From the NCBI GenBank assembly GCA_905220665.1, contig CAJNAR010000166.1, positions 186,001 through 250,000 of the forward strand: a stretch of DNA of 64,000 nt, in the 5' to 3' direction. Of the stretch, positions 36,411-48,518 are shown one piece after another (the first letter of the stretch is position 1; every line of letters begins with the position of its first letter). Both the position numbers and the translations under genes were made by a program. Source of the DNA: Albugo candida (lineage: Eukaryota > Oomycota > Peronosporomycetes > Albuginales > Albuginaceae). The notes under the pieces are model-generated. The model was not told the origin of the DNA. It did no database searches and saw only the letters and a list, made by a program, of their open reading frames with translations.

Positions 36411-37466
36411 TAATCAATAAAGAAATTCTCATCATCATCTTCCTATTCTTTTTATATTCTCTTTCGCAGGTCGGTCCAACTTGTAGATTTCAAAGGCTTT
36501 TTGTCTCCGAGCTTTTGCGGGTAATTGCTCTTTCCAAGTTCCGATGTTATGTGAAATAACGGACGCTTACAAGCAACGGGTATACATCAAACATCGGTTA
36601 TACATCAAATCCGATCAGGTTTTCCAACGTCGTCGCAAATCGTAATACTCCTCCCGGTATCATAAATGACGGGATGATACGTTGACTATCGGTTGGAATC
36701 CTGGCTCCAAATTTCCCACCGTTGTTGTGTACATCTCTTTTGTCAGATGATCCATGGCCAAAAATTTAAAATCAAAAATTGTAGTTAATTTATTTACTTC
36801 GGGCTTTAGTGGATACACAGCAACATTGCGCTAGTTCGGACGAAAATAAACTTAGCAAGAAGTTGATAGCTGTATAAACTTTATCTGTTGAGGGGATTTA
36901 GTGTGAACCCGATCAAGGCACTTGTTAACTTTATTTGGTATTCCTTCTTGAATCAAACTTGGCTCAATTTAGAAATAAATTGAACGAAAATGTATTTTAT
37001 ATTTACTTGACTTCGATATTGAGAATAATCAAGCCGTGATGTCCCTTCTGATTACACAAAGCTGATCCGACTCATAATTCATGTTTTTTCTTACATGACT
37101 TGACTCTTGTATAGGGGCAGAAATTCCGTCACCTAGCTGTGAGGGATGACGTGTGCGCAAAAAAAACCATCTTAACCACACCCCTGCCACACATCTCCCG
37201 GATATACTCTTTTCAAGATGAATGAGACGAGAAGCAATCGCACGTCGATAGTGTGCCATACTGAATTAGGATGGAAAATCTATGAACAAACGACGAGCTG
37301 ATTACATCACGCTAATGTATCCGCTTTAAATAACCGACTCGGATAGCTTACGGAATTGCATTTTATTTGTCGAATGTACCACTGGTGGATGCTATTTGAT
37401 TTATGAGATTTGAAATTTTATGGGAGATGAAACAAGTGGATTTATCGTCCCTCGTCCTACTCCTTC
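36411..37466. repeat. conserved intergenic block, array unit 2
   Basis: 36,411-36,950 shows no gene and little similarity to other units. From about 37,030 the block matches the region before E1 (30,980-31,380) and before E3 (49,070-49,520): 'CCCTTCTGATT', 'GGGATGACGTGTGCGCAA', 'GATGAGACGAGAAGCAATCGCAC' region, 'CGACT.GGATAGCTTACGGAATTGCA' region. Confidence 0.65.
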
Positions 37467-37529
37467 CATGGAGCGGGAAATAGATCAGTATCCTCATTTT
37501 ACAAAACTATCCCAACTCCTCACAACAAA
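37467..37529 (+). promoter_or_regulatory. core promoter of E2
   Basis: CCATGGAGCGGGAAA at 37,467, then CTCATTTTACAAAACT at 37,493 and CCAACTCCTCACAAC, in the same order and nearly the same spacing to the ATG as before E1. It differs from E1 at only a few positions. Confidence 0.6.
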
Positions 37530-37547
37530 TCCGACCAATCCACAAAG

Positions 37548-38252
37548 ATGGTTCGCATTGTAATCAAAAGCTTGGCGGTGATCGCATATATGTCACTTGA
37601 TTTAAGTCGGCAATGCTCAGCTGGAATGTTAATTAATCAACATCAAGAGTCTCCGGCGAAAGACGAGAGTGCATTTAGAAACGACGTGAAATTGGCGTGC
37701 TGCACGGTAATATGTGATAAGTCTGAACTGGACAAGTTTTGCTGGTGTGGTACTATCGATTCATCGAAACTCAAGCAACTTCTGACCGAACGAGGTGTCA
37801 AGGACACACCCAAACTAGACGAAATCAAGTCTCTAATAATGCCCGTCGTATCAGAGTGGAAGGATATTGAACTTGAATTAGAAAATCTCTGTGAGCTAGA
37901 AAAAAAAGCTGAAGGTAATCCCAAGGACAATGAAGGTAATCATATATTGCTGTAGCAAGACTCTCAGGTGACTGACTAATTCGTTCTGCTGCGTGAGTCA
38001 GCGCGAAACGAAGTCGATGCGGCAGTACGCTCAATATCGGAAACACTAGCTAAAGCAAGGAAATTGAGGGAAGCGATCATACTGGACCTGCAAAAGATCG
38101 ATCCTGCCGTTGCATCAGCCATGTCAACTTTTCTTTGGACAGATGAGCAATCTTTGATAGAGAAGATGCATTCCTACCCAAACAAACCATCGGCTGAAAA
38201 AACCGAGGTGGAGAAATATTTTGCACAACATTTTGGCCAAAAAATTGAATAA
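37548..38252 (+). CDS. E2: small secreted protein, two exons
   Basis: Exons 37,548-37,935 and 38,002-38,252; 66-bp intron, phase 1, starting GTAATC and ending GTCAG, with GTGACTGACTAA inside as a strong branch site; 212 residues. The signal peptide (MVRIVIKSLAVIAYMSLD) differs from that of E1 at a few positions only, whereas the mature protein barely aligns. The N-terminal mature region has cysteines in 'LACCTVICDKSELDKFCWCG', and the rest is helical and charged. Unspliced translation would stop at 37,955. Unknown function; candidate effector. Confidence 0.78.
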
Positions 38253-38259
38253 CACTGTC

Positions 38260-40860
38260 ACTTTAACTCAGCGTTACCTCTCTCGCTACTCACATGACTC
38301 GTTGCTGTGTTGTCACAATGTCTACATTCTTTGCTTCCAACCATCTACCGAGTGTCCGACGACAATCCATAATATGCTCATGAGAATCCAATGCCGAGAA
38401 ACTAGGTCGCAATCCCTCTGTCGTGTATACGCTCTATTTCCATCCGAGTTTTTCAACAAACCAGTGGAGGAATCAGTAGCTTGACGTAGCTGAACCTTCA
38501 ATCTGATTGATCCAATGCACAAAAGCCAGTACACGATGCAACACGTCTGCGCGGCAGTGTCTCTATCCATTCAGCTCGCACATTAAGGCATTCATAGAGT
38601 ATCACAACGTGTGCAATCAAGCTGTGGTCTCTACACTGCTCCAATACATCGCCCACGCTGCGGTTTTTGAGTGCGTGGATTCACTGGCAAGAGAAAATAC
38701 CGCTTAACCGGCAGTAGACTTGGCTGCTTGTGCATGTTATCATCCATGAGCTCTGGAAGGAATCACGAAGACGCTTGAGCAAAATGCAGCTGATAGATTC
38801 CAAACATGAAAGCAAAGCATGCACGAGTTGCAAAGGACATGTATCGAAAGGTACTTGATTCGCTGGTTTGGAGAGAGATGTCCAGCATGCAAACGACACC
38901 GTTTCGACGGCATGATGTTAATCCTTGTGGTTGCCAGTTTCGATACCGCTTCTTGTAGCTGTACGTTGGTGCGAATGGACTTCACTTAATTCCAAAGCGA
39001 TAGATGGACTACAAATCCAAGAATTCGGTGAGTATATCAAAGATAATGTCGAAATAGCGATTGTTTCTTTTGATTCAGTAGCGTGGAGACGCCAAACAGC
39101 ATTCCTCTATTTCCATCGGGTACTTTGCTTCATCCATAAGCGAGGGAATGCGATATACAGCCAAAATGGAAAGAAGGACACGTAGTGTACTCGCTTCTGT
39201 AATGCTGAGATTACCGATTCGATTCTCATGTCCGATATTGCACGTCCGAGGTGCACGATTTTGGTTTGAGTCAAAGGATGCCCAGCCTCTTATTCCAACT
39301 ACAGCCAAAACAGACCTAAGGGCTAATGGGCGTACACCTCCAGTTGTATCGACCGTATCTCTGATTTGTCACTGCTTTGCACTTGTTTGAACGTATTGGC
39401 CAGTGCTGATTTGTATTGTGAGAATTCAATGGAGCTGGTACATCACCACATGTGACCATTCTCTTAATGAGAAGCATGAGATCGAATATAACTCTTCGGC
39501 TGTGAGCCATGCGGTGTGTGTCCATGGCATTAGAGGCATCCATATCGTATTTTACGGTTTCCCACAGATAACTCGCACAATAATCGACAATGTTGACATC
39601 ATTTTCTCCGATCGGTTTCTTCCGTAAGCTGTGTGAAAACGTCTTCCAAAAACTCTTTAATAGCGTTTTCAGCTTGAGAAGATGATGCATGCTCGATATT
39701 GTGAGAAGCCATGTTTGTAGACTCAAAGGAGCTCCAAATTGACCACAGGGTTTGGAAACACAAAAGCGATCGACCAAAGTGCATCAAAACCAGAACGTTG
39801 TAACGCGTCTCCAGGTTTGTTCTCTTCAGCGCCTTCCAAAACTATGCACGTACTTGAATTTAAGCCAGCAGAAACATGTGGAATTATCTGTAGCCCAATC
39901 GTTCCTATAGTCGTGAAATCCATTTGTTTGTATAAATTCCAAAGGATATATGAGCGCACACATTCAGACGAGGTGACGGGATCACGTCCAACTTAACGTT
40001 CCAGTGCGTTGTGCCACCATCCGAGGGATACGCTCCAGACACTTCTTGTGGTGTGTGTAAGCTGCGTGAGTCTGTTTAATTGAAAAAGAATAGACATAAT
40101 TTTTGCGCGGAAGCTGATCTGATGAAGATAAATTTGCCATGAGTGTAGACTTCGAGGATATAGATTTAAATTTGCTGACTTGACGGGAATGTGATGAATC
40201 AGCTTGAGATGATGGCCAATAACTATCCGACAATCGGACCGTTTCAGCTTCCGGATGTTGTGTCACAAATGCCGCTATTTCATCAGAAAGTATGACCCAA
40301 CACTATTTTGAGTGCTTCGACCACAACAGATACTTGGTCGATTTCATGAGCGTCGATCCGGAACTTGAGCATCTCGGGTGACTGGACGTCAATCATGTTC
40401 CTGCACTCAGTCATTCTCGATTCGTTAGATGAAAGCTTGATTTTAGTTATGGCTCATTTCTTCCTGCACTCAATTCTTGCTGGGTGACGTCGCAAAAGTA
40501 TCGGTGAGGTCCAAAAATCGCAGTCAAATAGTGTACTTAAACGGTCCATAGGAATCTCAATTGCCTCTATGAATTGCTGATTGAGCCATCATCATATCCC
40601 AACGAATCTGACGCGTGCTTTAAACACTCCACATTTCAGTATCTTCTGTACAACCTTTCCTTTCTCCATCTTCTTCAGCCATGTGAAGTGATCCGAATAT
40701 GGAATCGGCGCTGCTCCCTTTGAGAAGCTTCTCGCTATCCAGTGGTTGGCACGTCGGCATCAATGTGTGACCGCTGTTGGTAATAATGGATGTCACGTTC
40801 TTAAGCCGGTATACCTCGTATCAACTACTGTTATACCTCGTATCAACTACTGTTCGCCGT
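38260..40860 (-). pseudogene. family X copy 5
   Basis: Tail-to-tail with E2. Matches other copies from the C-terminal region (38,985-38,500) through 39,308-39,075 ('ASTLRVLLSILAVYRIP'), 39,777-39,316 (153 residues, 'VTCGDVPAPL') and 39,959-39,723 ('CIVLEGAEENKPGDALQ') to about 40,680-40,860, where the N-terminal region is disturbed by a 23-bp direct duplication (ACCTCGTATCAACTACTGTT twice, 40,809-40,851). Not open. Confidence 0.65.
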
Positions 40861-41436
40861 GTTTGGTTGTGCATAAGGTCAGCGTGAAGCATCTTTTCCA
40901 ATAGCTTTCCATTGGCAGATGAGTTTACCCAATAGCAAGCTTTTAATGAGATCATTGTTTTTGACTCGATAAAATACAGATTCTTTTTGTCACTGCATGA
41001 TTCTCCGTACGCGCACGCACGGAAAGCTTGAAATTGTATTAGACAAATGACTCGTGGCAGTGGTTTCGGCATGTTTGATTCTTCATCATACTCCATCTAC
41101 TTGCAGAATGCAGGAGTCGTTGTTGAGTGTATATTTTTATTAGCTAAAACGTTTAAGTCACTTCGTTTCTTTTCTTAATAAACAGACTCGACTATAACCC
41201 GCAACACTGCTCATCTATTTCGCTCTAACATTTCTGAATGATTGTATCACAGCGGAGCTGTTTGAGTATACTCAAGCGGTTACTTCATTTCCCGCTCTCG
41301 CTGACTTAACAAGCACACATAAGTATCGTATTTAGTGTGTAGGCTTATAGTTTTCCCGTCTCGATAAAAAGATTCAGAAATTCTTAACAATGCGACACGC
41401 TGAGGGGTTAGGGGTAACATTTTATTGAATCACAAT
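40861..41436. repeat. conserved intergenic block, array unit 3 (left part)
   Basis: Matches 29,880-30,360 of unit 1, for example around 'GCTCTTCATTGGCAGATG', 'GCTGACTT.ACAAGCA' and 'GCGACACGCTG.AGG'. It is interrupted by the LINE at 41,452 and resumes at 48,519 with the expected continuation. Confidence 0.75.
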
Positions 41437-41451
41437 TTACACACAGCTCAG
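41437..41451. repeat. LINE target-site duplication, left copy
   Basis: TTACACACAGCTCAG, a perfect copy of 48,504-48,518, brackets the LINE. After removing LINE and one copy, the flanks read as a normal intergenic block (compare 30,340-30,420). Confidence 0.9.
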
Positions 41452-41749
41452 TTGAAGGTGTCTATATTACTAGAATTAGACAACTGACTTCTCTAGTTGC
41501 CTAGGCTATCTTAAATAACATATATACATATAAAGTACGTTTTGTGAAATACCTGTGAGAGATGATAATATGTCTTCTCGTTGATAATCTCGTATCGTAG
41601 TAGCCTTAGCACCCTTAATACGGGACTGTGTCCAGCTTGTAAATGGTGTTAAGTTGTAAAGTTGTAAAGTTGTAAAAATGGTCCAAAAGTACCGTGGTTT
41701 GTAAATTGGTGTGCGCCACACTACGGTGAGCAGAACCAGCCAACTAGGA

Positions 41750-44700
41750 CTAGGATCCGAGTTGCACTTGCATTTTGACTTGTCTGTGCCGTACCCGCAG
41801 CAATGATCTTCGGCTTCTGAAAAATCCACCAAATGATCCTTGCGTTGCGAGCTGATCCAGCACCTTTGCAAGCCGAATGCGTTCCTCTTGTTCGTAACAC
41901 TGTCTTCGAAAGTACCGAACGTGCGCACTAAACGTGGTGTAGATCACGAAAGTGCTGGAACTGTCGGAGTTGCTGATCGATGATCGAACAAACGACGATT
42001 CCGATCTGTCCAGACGAAGTGCAGTGTCACCGCTTGCAATGCAAGCCACAAATCCAATATAATTGCTGAATATTCTTTCCAATCCGACCGTAGTGTTGGT
42101 ACGATTGCACATGCAATATGCGTCCAACGTGGTCGAAAGGAGAAAAACTGATCCCAACTAGGAAGTAATTCTCTCCATAACTGTGCCGTGTGGTCGCACT
42201 CGAGAAAGAGATGTTGATCGGATTCCACTGCCCCACACGAAGTCTGCGTGCACAATATAATGTCGGGCTGAATATTTGTTAAGAACCAGAAACGAGATCG
42301 AACTGGCAACATTCGAAAGGCGAGACGAAACTGTAAATCCTCAAAAATTGGTAATACACGTTTTCGAAGATGCCGTGATGTAGCCATAAAAGTTCGGATT
42401 CGTTCTGAATCCAGTGCGTCCGATCTCTCCCGTGATGACCAATGTGTCGACATCGGATGACTCTTGGTTGGTTCGGGTGGTTTCCAGACGATTCGTGAGA
42501 GTTGTGAGCGTGGAATGGATGGAAAATAATGTTTCCTTTCCTTGCTTTTTACTCCCACATAAAATGATCTGCCACTTGTGGTTGGTATAATCCAAGTGAT
42601 GAGACCAATCGTCAAGTGGATACGCTGGAGAATTTGAGTGACTTCATTGTAAAGTCGACTCAGCAACTTTTCTTCAGACATATCCGACGTGTTAAGCTCT
42701 TCGTCGTTGTAATAGTTGGCGACGAAATCTTCCTTCGTTGGCCATGTGTCGCTTTCACGAAAAAAGTCTTGCAAACTTCGAACGTCGAAAAGTGTAGCAA
42801 ACGTTTTTCGAAATGTTCGATGTGGTTCATCCACCATGCCAAGATTGTACCAAACGTTCTGCGTACTCGGATGACGAGCAGCAGCTTCGTAATGTAATTT
42901 TTGGTCCCAGTGGAACCACATCGGCTGTTCCATGTAGTACTGACGGCGTTGTGAAACATTTAAATCTGATATTGAAATGCTCCAATCCATCTGATGCCAC
43001 ATTTTAAATGCTTGTTTCCACCATGACGATATGCTCTCCCATTGAACCATTTTCCCATGTCGATTTGGTGCGATGGTGAATATATCCATCGGCTTGTGTG
43101 GTCCAAAGGGAGGTTGAATAAGTTGTAATAATTCCGTCGAAGCTGTTGTCCAATTCGCAGGAAGAATTGTTGACGCATCGGATGCGAACTGCTGAAGGAA
43201 TTGAATACGTTGTAGCTTTAGTCGTCCCACCAAAAAAGGAACTTGTAGTCCACCATCTTGTCGGCGAAGATATAAAAACTCTTTGCTGAGTAGGTGAACA
43301 TGTTTTGAATCTTTTTTGTGTTTCCGACCGAGCACAAATCGATTCAACATCGATTGCCACTGTCGAATAGTCACTGCTGGTATGTCTACGTGCATCGTGT
43401 AATGCCACAAACGTGATAAAATCATCGTCTGCGCAACCAGTAGTCGACCACGGACAGTTCGTGCTCGTCGAAACCATACACCAAACCCATCGTAAAAACG
43501 CTTGTCGAGAGTTGAAATAACCATCGAATGAGTTGGTTTCTGGCCGAACGGAATACCCAAATACTTGACCGAATCCTCCGGACCCATTATGGTCAAATTG
43601 GGAATACGTGGACACGGCATGGTCCGATTCAACGAGAGCAAAGATGATTTACTCAAGTTGAGTTTCGCACCCGATCCATCGCAATAGACTTGGACGAGTT
43701 CGAGTTGCGTCAAAACACCATTTGGTGTCTCTGAAAGCAATGTCGAATCGTCCGCAAAAAATAATCCAGTTGCGACAGTCGTGCCATTAATCCAAATGCC
43801 ATGTGCTTCATGTTGTCGAAGTAAATTTCCCAAAGGTTCGATCGTCATCAGAAAAAGTAATGCTGAGAGAGGATCACCTTGTTTACTCCACGTTGTGGTG
43901 TAATGGAGGTGTGATATTTCCATTAATCATCAACTGCGCCTTTGTGTTATTGTACAAAAGACGAACCCAGTCGATGAAACTTTTTCCAACACCCATTTTT
44001 TCCAAAACGCGAAACATGTACGTCCAATTGACTCGATCATAAGCTTTCTCAAAGTCGAGAAAAGTCGCATAAGCTTCCTCCCCACGATGAGTGACCAAGT
44101 CTTGGATGTCGGTGAGATGTCGAATATGATGATGCATTGACCTTCCGCGCACAAATGCTTTTTGATCTTGATGGATCAATTTTGGCAAAAAACGTTGCAA
44201 TCGATACGCCAACACTTTTGAAAGTACTTTTACATCGACACAAAGCAGTGCGATCGGTCGATAGTTGCCAGGATCACCTCGTGATCCTTTTTTGTACAAT
44301 AATGTTATTGCTGAGTGACGTTGTGATCGAAGTAGAATTCCTCTTTCCAGCTGATATTCGAACACGATCTTCAGACACTCGCCAAACGTTTCCGGATCAA
44401 GCTGATAAAATGCAGCTGGTAGTCCATCCATACCTGGAGAAGAACTACTCCGCATGTGCTTGATCGCTTCCGCCATCTCGGTCGTACTTAACCGAGTGGA
44501 GAGACGGTCTTGCTCTGCTGAGGCAAGTGAAACTTGAATCGAATCGAGTAACTTTTTTTGCTTTCTTTCACTTGGATCATATGAGTCGGTCTCTGAGTTA
44601 TAAAGAGAGCCCATGACACCACCCCAATGATCTCTGAATTCGTCAATAATCTCCCTCGGGTTCGATGTCACTGTACCACATTTTTTGGTAACATTTTCGA

Positions 44701-45928
44701 TCGGCACGCGACGACAAGAACTATCCGGAGGGCGAAAAAAATACTTTGAAGAGTTCTCCATATGCTTCACGTGATGGTCGAAGCTTTCATCTTGGTTGTA
44801 TTTCGCGTTGTTTTCGACTGAAAGTCGAAATTGTTCGAGACTCGATTCGTAAAAGTACCGTGACTCATTGGTGTCGTGGATGCGATATCGAGCTGCTGCG
44901 ACTTCCAAAACACGCTGGCTAGACTCAACATCACGTCGGCTATCTTGTGCAACCTTTTTTTCGATTCCTTGAAGCTGTTTCTTGATTTTCGTCTTCCAAC
45001 TTTCCCACATTTTACCGGGATTCGAGGTTGTCCGTAACTGGTTGAGCACCAAATTCGCTTCCAATTTGATTGCTTCGACAACTTTAGGATATTCAAATAG
45101 TCGTAATGAGCATTTCCAATATCCTCGACCGGGTGATTGAGTTGGATTTGCAAAAGTTACTTTTTGTGCCAGATGATCTCCCGCATGTCGTGGACGAAAA
45201 TACTCAGAGGTTTTGTATACCATATTGAATAGCTCTTCCGACATGCAGATATAATCAAGTCGATTCTTGCGCGGTAATGGTCCTGTAAATACTTTTTCAG
45301 TCGGATGTTGGATTCGCCAAGCGTCTACCACACCCAACTGTGAAAGCCATTCCAAACACGCTAATCGACTTGGTTCGTGTCGAATTGTTCCACTCGAAGC
45401 ATCGATAGCTGGATCGAGTGGTGTGTTGAAATCACCAAATACGATATGTGTTGCGGTCGATTCGAAAGTGTTGGAAAGCAATAACTCATAAAAACTCACT
45501 CGTTCCTCGGCCTTGACCGGTGCATATACATTGTGAATATACACCGGTGCATCGTGAATGAGAAGACGCAGAACCAAATAACGATTTCGAATGCTTCGAT
45601 CGGTGAGTTCTTCAGCTGTTGTATAACCGGGAAAGTCCGAACGAAGGATTGTCATGACGCCGCCACTGCGGTTTTGAGTCGGATGGAGAAAAGCACTGTT
45701 GTGATCATTGACAAACATTTTGTGCTGCATTTTTGAGGATAATAAAAATTGAAATGATTCCAGTTGGTTGTGATCGTGAAACTTGGTTTCTTGAACACAA
45801 CAAATGGAGTATTGTGATACGATGTGGTCGATAAAAAGATGACCGTTTTTATGTATTCCATTAACATTCACCGTGAGTGCTGAGATATTGTTCCACGTTG
45901 AAATAATCGAGGAGCCCTTAGCATTCAC
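41750..45928 (-). pseudogene. LINE ORF2: endonuclease and reverse transcriptase, two frameshifts
   Basis: Piece 1 (45,928-43,883, 681 residues): apurinic-like endonuclease with 'TVNVNG', 'CCVQETKF', 'HNVYAP', 'VFGDFNTPLD', 'RLDYIC' and 'GDH', then RT beginning 'LLYKKGSRGDPGNYRPIALL', 'KAFVRGRSM', 'FLDFEKAYDRVNW'. Piece 2 (43,923-41,944, 659 residues): 'KQGDPLSALLF', the catalytic 'FADDSTLL', and an RT zinc-binding motif (CTQTSCG, then HLFLEC). Piece 3 (42,157-41,750): the last residues, 'SAHVRYFRRQ'. Frame breaks lie at about 43,900 (just before the KQGDP motif) and about 41,945. It overlaps ORF1 by 11 bases; the frame opens with GTG, not ATG. Confidence 0.92.
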
Positions 45929-48257
45929 GCTGAAGTGGACCAGTAATCAACCTCATTTCACCATCTTGTTGTGAGAGGTGAAGTGTTGTGTGTTCCTCTG
46001 GAAAAAAGCTGAGATTGACGGAAAGCTCAGCGATGTCACCATGGAGAAGTCCACGCCATCTACCTCCAAACCATTGCGACCAACACTTTATGCCAACGTC
46101 GGAGCGGAAGAAGGATATGATCACATTGGTTGGAAGTAAACGACAATGATGACCCGGAATCCAGATCACTGGTCCATCGGTGAGATATTGGATCCAGTGG
46201 TCGTTGGTGTAGAATGTCGGAGCAGTACACATGAATAAAAGTTCCAACAACGCGAGAGCTTTCGTTGCTCGAGTCAAACCGATAACGATGTCCGGCACTG
46301 ACGTCCACCACGACATTACTTTCTCGAACAGAACAGATCGCTTGGAGGGAACTTTTCCACCAACGTGGCGACTCCATCGCGTCGCAAACGTAACATCTTC
46401 GCCGAGATTGTGAGTTGCAAAAACGCGATTTATCATAAGTAGATGAGCCACTTCATCCAAAGCTTTATCATTCGACTCCATACATGCAAGTAGCACACCA
46501 TTCATCGTGATCGGATGATCAAGTGCCGCTCGGATGATTTTGTCCGGATTTGTGCAGAACTGGATTAGCTTCCGCACATGAGGGATGCAAGAATCCGCTT
46601 GAACCAGCTTGTCCGGTCGGAGTGAGTGAAGGGCATTTTTCGAATCGATTTCCATCAGCTCCCCTATTTCACCAACTCGGGTTGGTCGTTCCGATTTCTC
46701 GATTGTTGTATGACGTTTTTGATAAAAATGTGCCGCCTCTTTCGAGGTGGCCACCTCTTTTGGCATCCGTGCTTTCACGGGGATGATTTGGACGCGATTG
46801 CCATTCTCTGGATTGGCAACCGCTGTTACTTCTTCGATCTCCACCTCCATAGTTGCGAGCACGGAAAAATAGTTACTCGTCGCTAGTTTTGGAAGCGCAA
46901 GAGGTGGTGCTTTGGAGACCATTTGGTCGAACGGCTCCACCCGATTACGTTTTCCACTCGTCCAAGCCAACTTCATGGATACATCCCCATCCCGCTCTAC
47001 CCGTGGTTGTGAGTATGACTGACTGGTCAGTTGGAGGATGGGAGGTGTGGGTTGCAATAAAGCTTGTGCTCCTGGTGGTGTGATAGTGGGGGGAGCGTTG
47101 AGCTCCAACGAGATTTGATCGGAGAGCTTCCGGTCAGGTTTTCTCGCCACCAATTCCTTACTGGGAACTGGATTCACCACCTTTTGTGGTGCCACCACGA
47201 GTGCCGCTGGTTCGGTTGTATGTTTCTGGTTCTTTTGTTGTTTTTGGGTGTTGTGAATCTGAGTTGCAGATTGATTTTTGCGTTGTTTTGGATTGTTTTG
47301 CTTGCTTTGGTGTTGCCGTGCTCCCGGGGTTGATGTAGCACCCAAATCCAAGCAATAAGGACCACGTTGACCAAAACGTGGTCGTTCCGTTGGAACAGGA
47401 GCATTCTTACCCCGTACTGGGTAGAGCTCTTTGTCGTAAGCGATTTGTTCAATCACTTTACCAACTCGAACCAGTTGTTGGGGGCACGTCAAACTACCGA
47501 AGTAAACTCGCCAAGTCGACATCACCACTGCCTTTGTGGGAATCGTCTCGCGGAAGGTGTCATACACCACTTGACATCCTAGTTGGTGAAGAGCACGGAG
47601 AATGTTGTTCCGTTCTTCCTCCACGCCTACGCCGAAAACATCGAGGTAGTACTTTGTTTCAAGAGTATCAAACTCTCGAAAAAAATACTTTTCCCCAAGG
47701 ATAGTCACCGGCTGACACTCCAACTGTTGGCAGGCATCCGCTGTGGTGACCATCACTCTGATGTTTCCCCCAGGCATTTTGGACACTTGAGCGATCGACC
47801 GGCTCTCCAGTAAACTTTCAAAGACCGGATTGCCGTGGTCTCGCATCAGAGAGGATAAAATTTTCCCATTCGGAGTACGGGTCAAGGACTGGCCCGTCTC
47901 CAAGACCATCGGGAAGGTTGCTTTCCGGATTTGGAAAGGTCTTGCTGCTTCCAATTTAGCAGACAGAACCGACCAATCCGGGTGCTCCCCATCAGCATAT
48001 AGCTGCAATATAGCCTCGATATCCGAGGCTTTCGGCTTTGCGAGCTCTACGCGAAATTTCGCTCGAGCTCTAGCCTGGTCCTTACGCAAGGACTCCTGCG
48101 ACTTGATTATTTCTGCCAAAGTGGGACCTTTGGTGTCGTCCACACTTTCAGTTGCAGTTGCCTTTTGGTCACCCTGTGACGGGGCAACGACAGTACCGCT
48201 TGTACCACCGGTACCACATCCTACACCGGTAGTACCGGTATTACCCTGTACCGTCAA
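45918..48257 (-). CDS. LINE ORF1 protein
   Basis: An open frame of 779 codons. The N-terminal third is low complexity (Gly/Thr-rich) then charged and helical, the middle has a Lys/Gln/Asn-rich stretch, and the C-terminal third ('SKEAAHFYQKRH', 'VWIPGHHCRLLPTN') is the part shared with the relic at 36-1,275. No zinc knuckle is visible. No ATG precedes about residue 115 in this frame; the open frame begins with TTG at 48,257 and is closed upstream by TGA. An ATG lies in another frame about 50 bases upstream, so the true start may be lost by a small indel. Likely an RNA-binding partner of ORF2. Confidence 0.8.
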   Translation of the reverse strand: MTVQGNTGTTGVGCGTGGTSGTVVAPSQGDQKATATESVDDTKGPTLAEIIKSQESLRKDQARARAKFRVELAKPKASDIEAILQLYADGEHPDWSVLSAKLEAARPFQIRKATFPMVLETGQSLTRTPNGKILSSLMRDHGNPVFESLLESRSIAQVSKMPGGNIRVMVTTADACQQLECQPVTILGEKYFFREFDTLETKYYLDVFGVGVEEERNNILRALHQLGCQVVYDTFRETIPTKAVVMSTWRVYFGSLTCPQQLVRVGKVIEQIAYDKELYPVRGKNAPVPTERPRFGQRGPYCLDLGATSTPGARQHQSKQNNPKQRKNQSATQIHNTQKQQKNQKHTTEPAALVVAPQKVVNPVPSKELVARKPDRKLSDQISLELNAPPTITPPGAQALLQPTPPILQLTSQSYSQPRVERDGDVSMKLAWTSGKRNRVEPFDQMVSKAPPLALPKLATSNYFSVLATMEVEIEEVTAVANPENGNRVQIIPVKARMPKEVATSKEAAHFYQKRHTTIEKSERPTRVGEIGELMEIDSKNALHSLRPDKLVQADSCIPHVRKLIQFCTNPDKIIRAALDHPITMNGVLLACMESNDKALDEVAHLLMINRVFATHNLGEDVTFATRWSRHVGGKVPSKRSVLFEKVMSWWTSVPDIVIGLTRATKALALLELLFMCTAPTFYTNDHWIQYLTDGPVIWIPGHHCRLLPTNVIISFFRSDVGIKCWSQWFGGRWRGLLHGDIAELSVNLSFFPEEHTTLHLSQQDGEMRLITGPLQREC

Positions 48258-48503
48258 ACAGGGGTGGGGGTACTTTCCACGTCATCACATAGGGGTGATG
48301 ACTCATCAACAATCATGCAATCACCCAAAACAGGGTGACTCATGAGAATTGCCACGTCACTACAAGTGGACGCTAGCACCCTTGGTTGTGTCGATATGTC
48401 GACTTGAACCATTGTTTTCGAGAGGAAGGAGTTGAAAAAGGTTGTTTTTTCGAGTTGTTTTTACTAAATTGGCGGGTTACTTAGTAGCCGGCAAATTGAG
48501 AAG
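48258..48503 (-). promoter_or_regulatory. LINE 5' untranslated region and probable internal promoter
   Basis: The 246 bases between the target duplication and the start of ORF1. It contains short repeats of the form GGGGTGATGACTCATCA / CAGGGTGACTCATGA (48,291-48,342). LINEs carry an internal promoter in this position; that role is inferred from position alone. Confidence 0.4.
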
Positions 48504-48518
48504 TTACACACAGCTCAG
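48504..48518. repeat. LINE target-site duplication, right copy
   Basis: TTACACACAGCTCAG, identical to 41,437-41,451. Confidence 0.9.

Larger units (their letters stand above)
41452..48503 (-). mobile_element. near full-length non-LTR retrotransposon (LINE)
   Basis: A 7,052-bp element on the minus strand with a 5' region (48,258-48,503), ORF1, ORF2 (endonuclease, RT, zinc-binding C-terminus) and a 3' UTR ending ATATAGACACCTTCAA with no poly-A. Perfect 15-bp target duplications prove the borders. The plus-strand LINE at 1-1,935/11,248-11,903 is a relative. Two frameshifts in ORF2 mean this copy is probably inactive, although otherwise well preserved and so fairly young. Confidence 0.93.

Noticed and set aside
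41640..41690. AGTTGTAA triplicate as a regulatory repeat
   Set aside because: Short slippage repeat within the LINE 3' UTR; not present in the other LINE copy.
41452..48503. Plus-strand open frames inside the LINE (up to 171 codons at 47,830-48,345)
   Set aside because: They are antisense shadows of ORF1 and ORF2, lack features of their own and are not kept in the related LINE.
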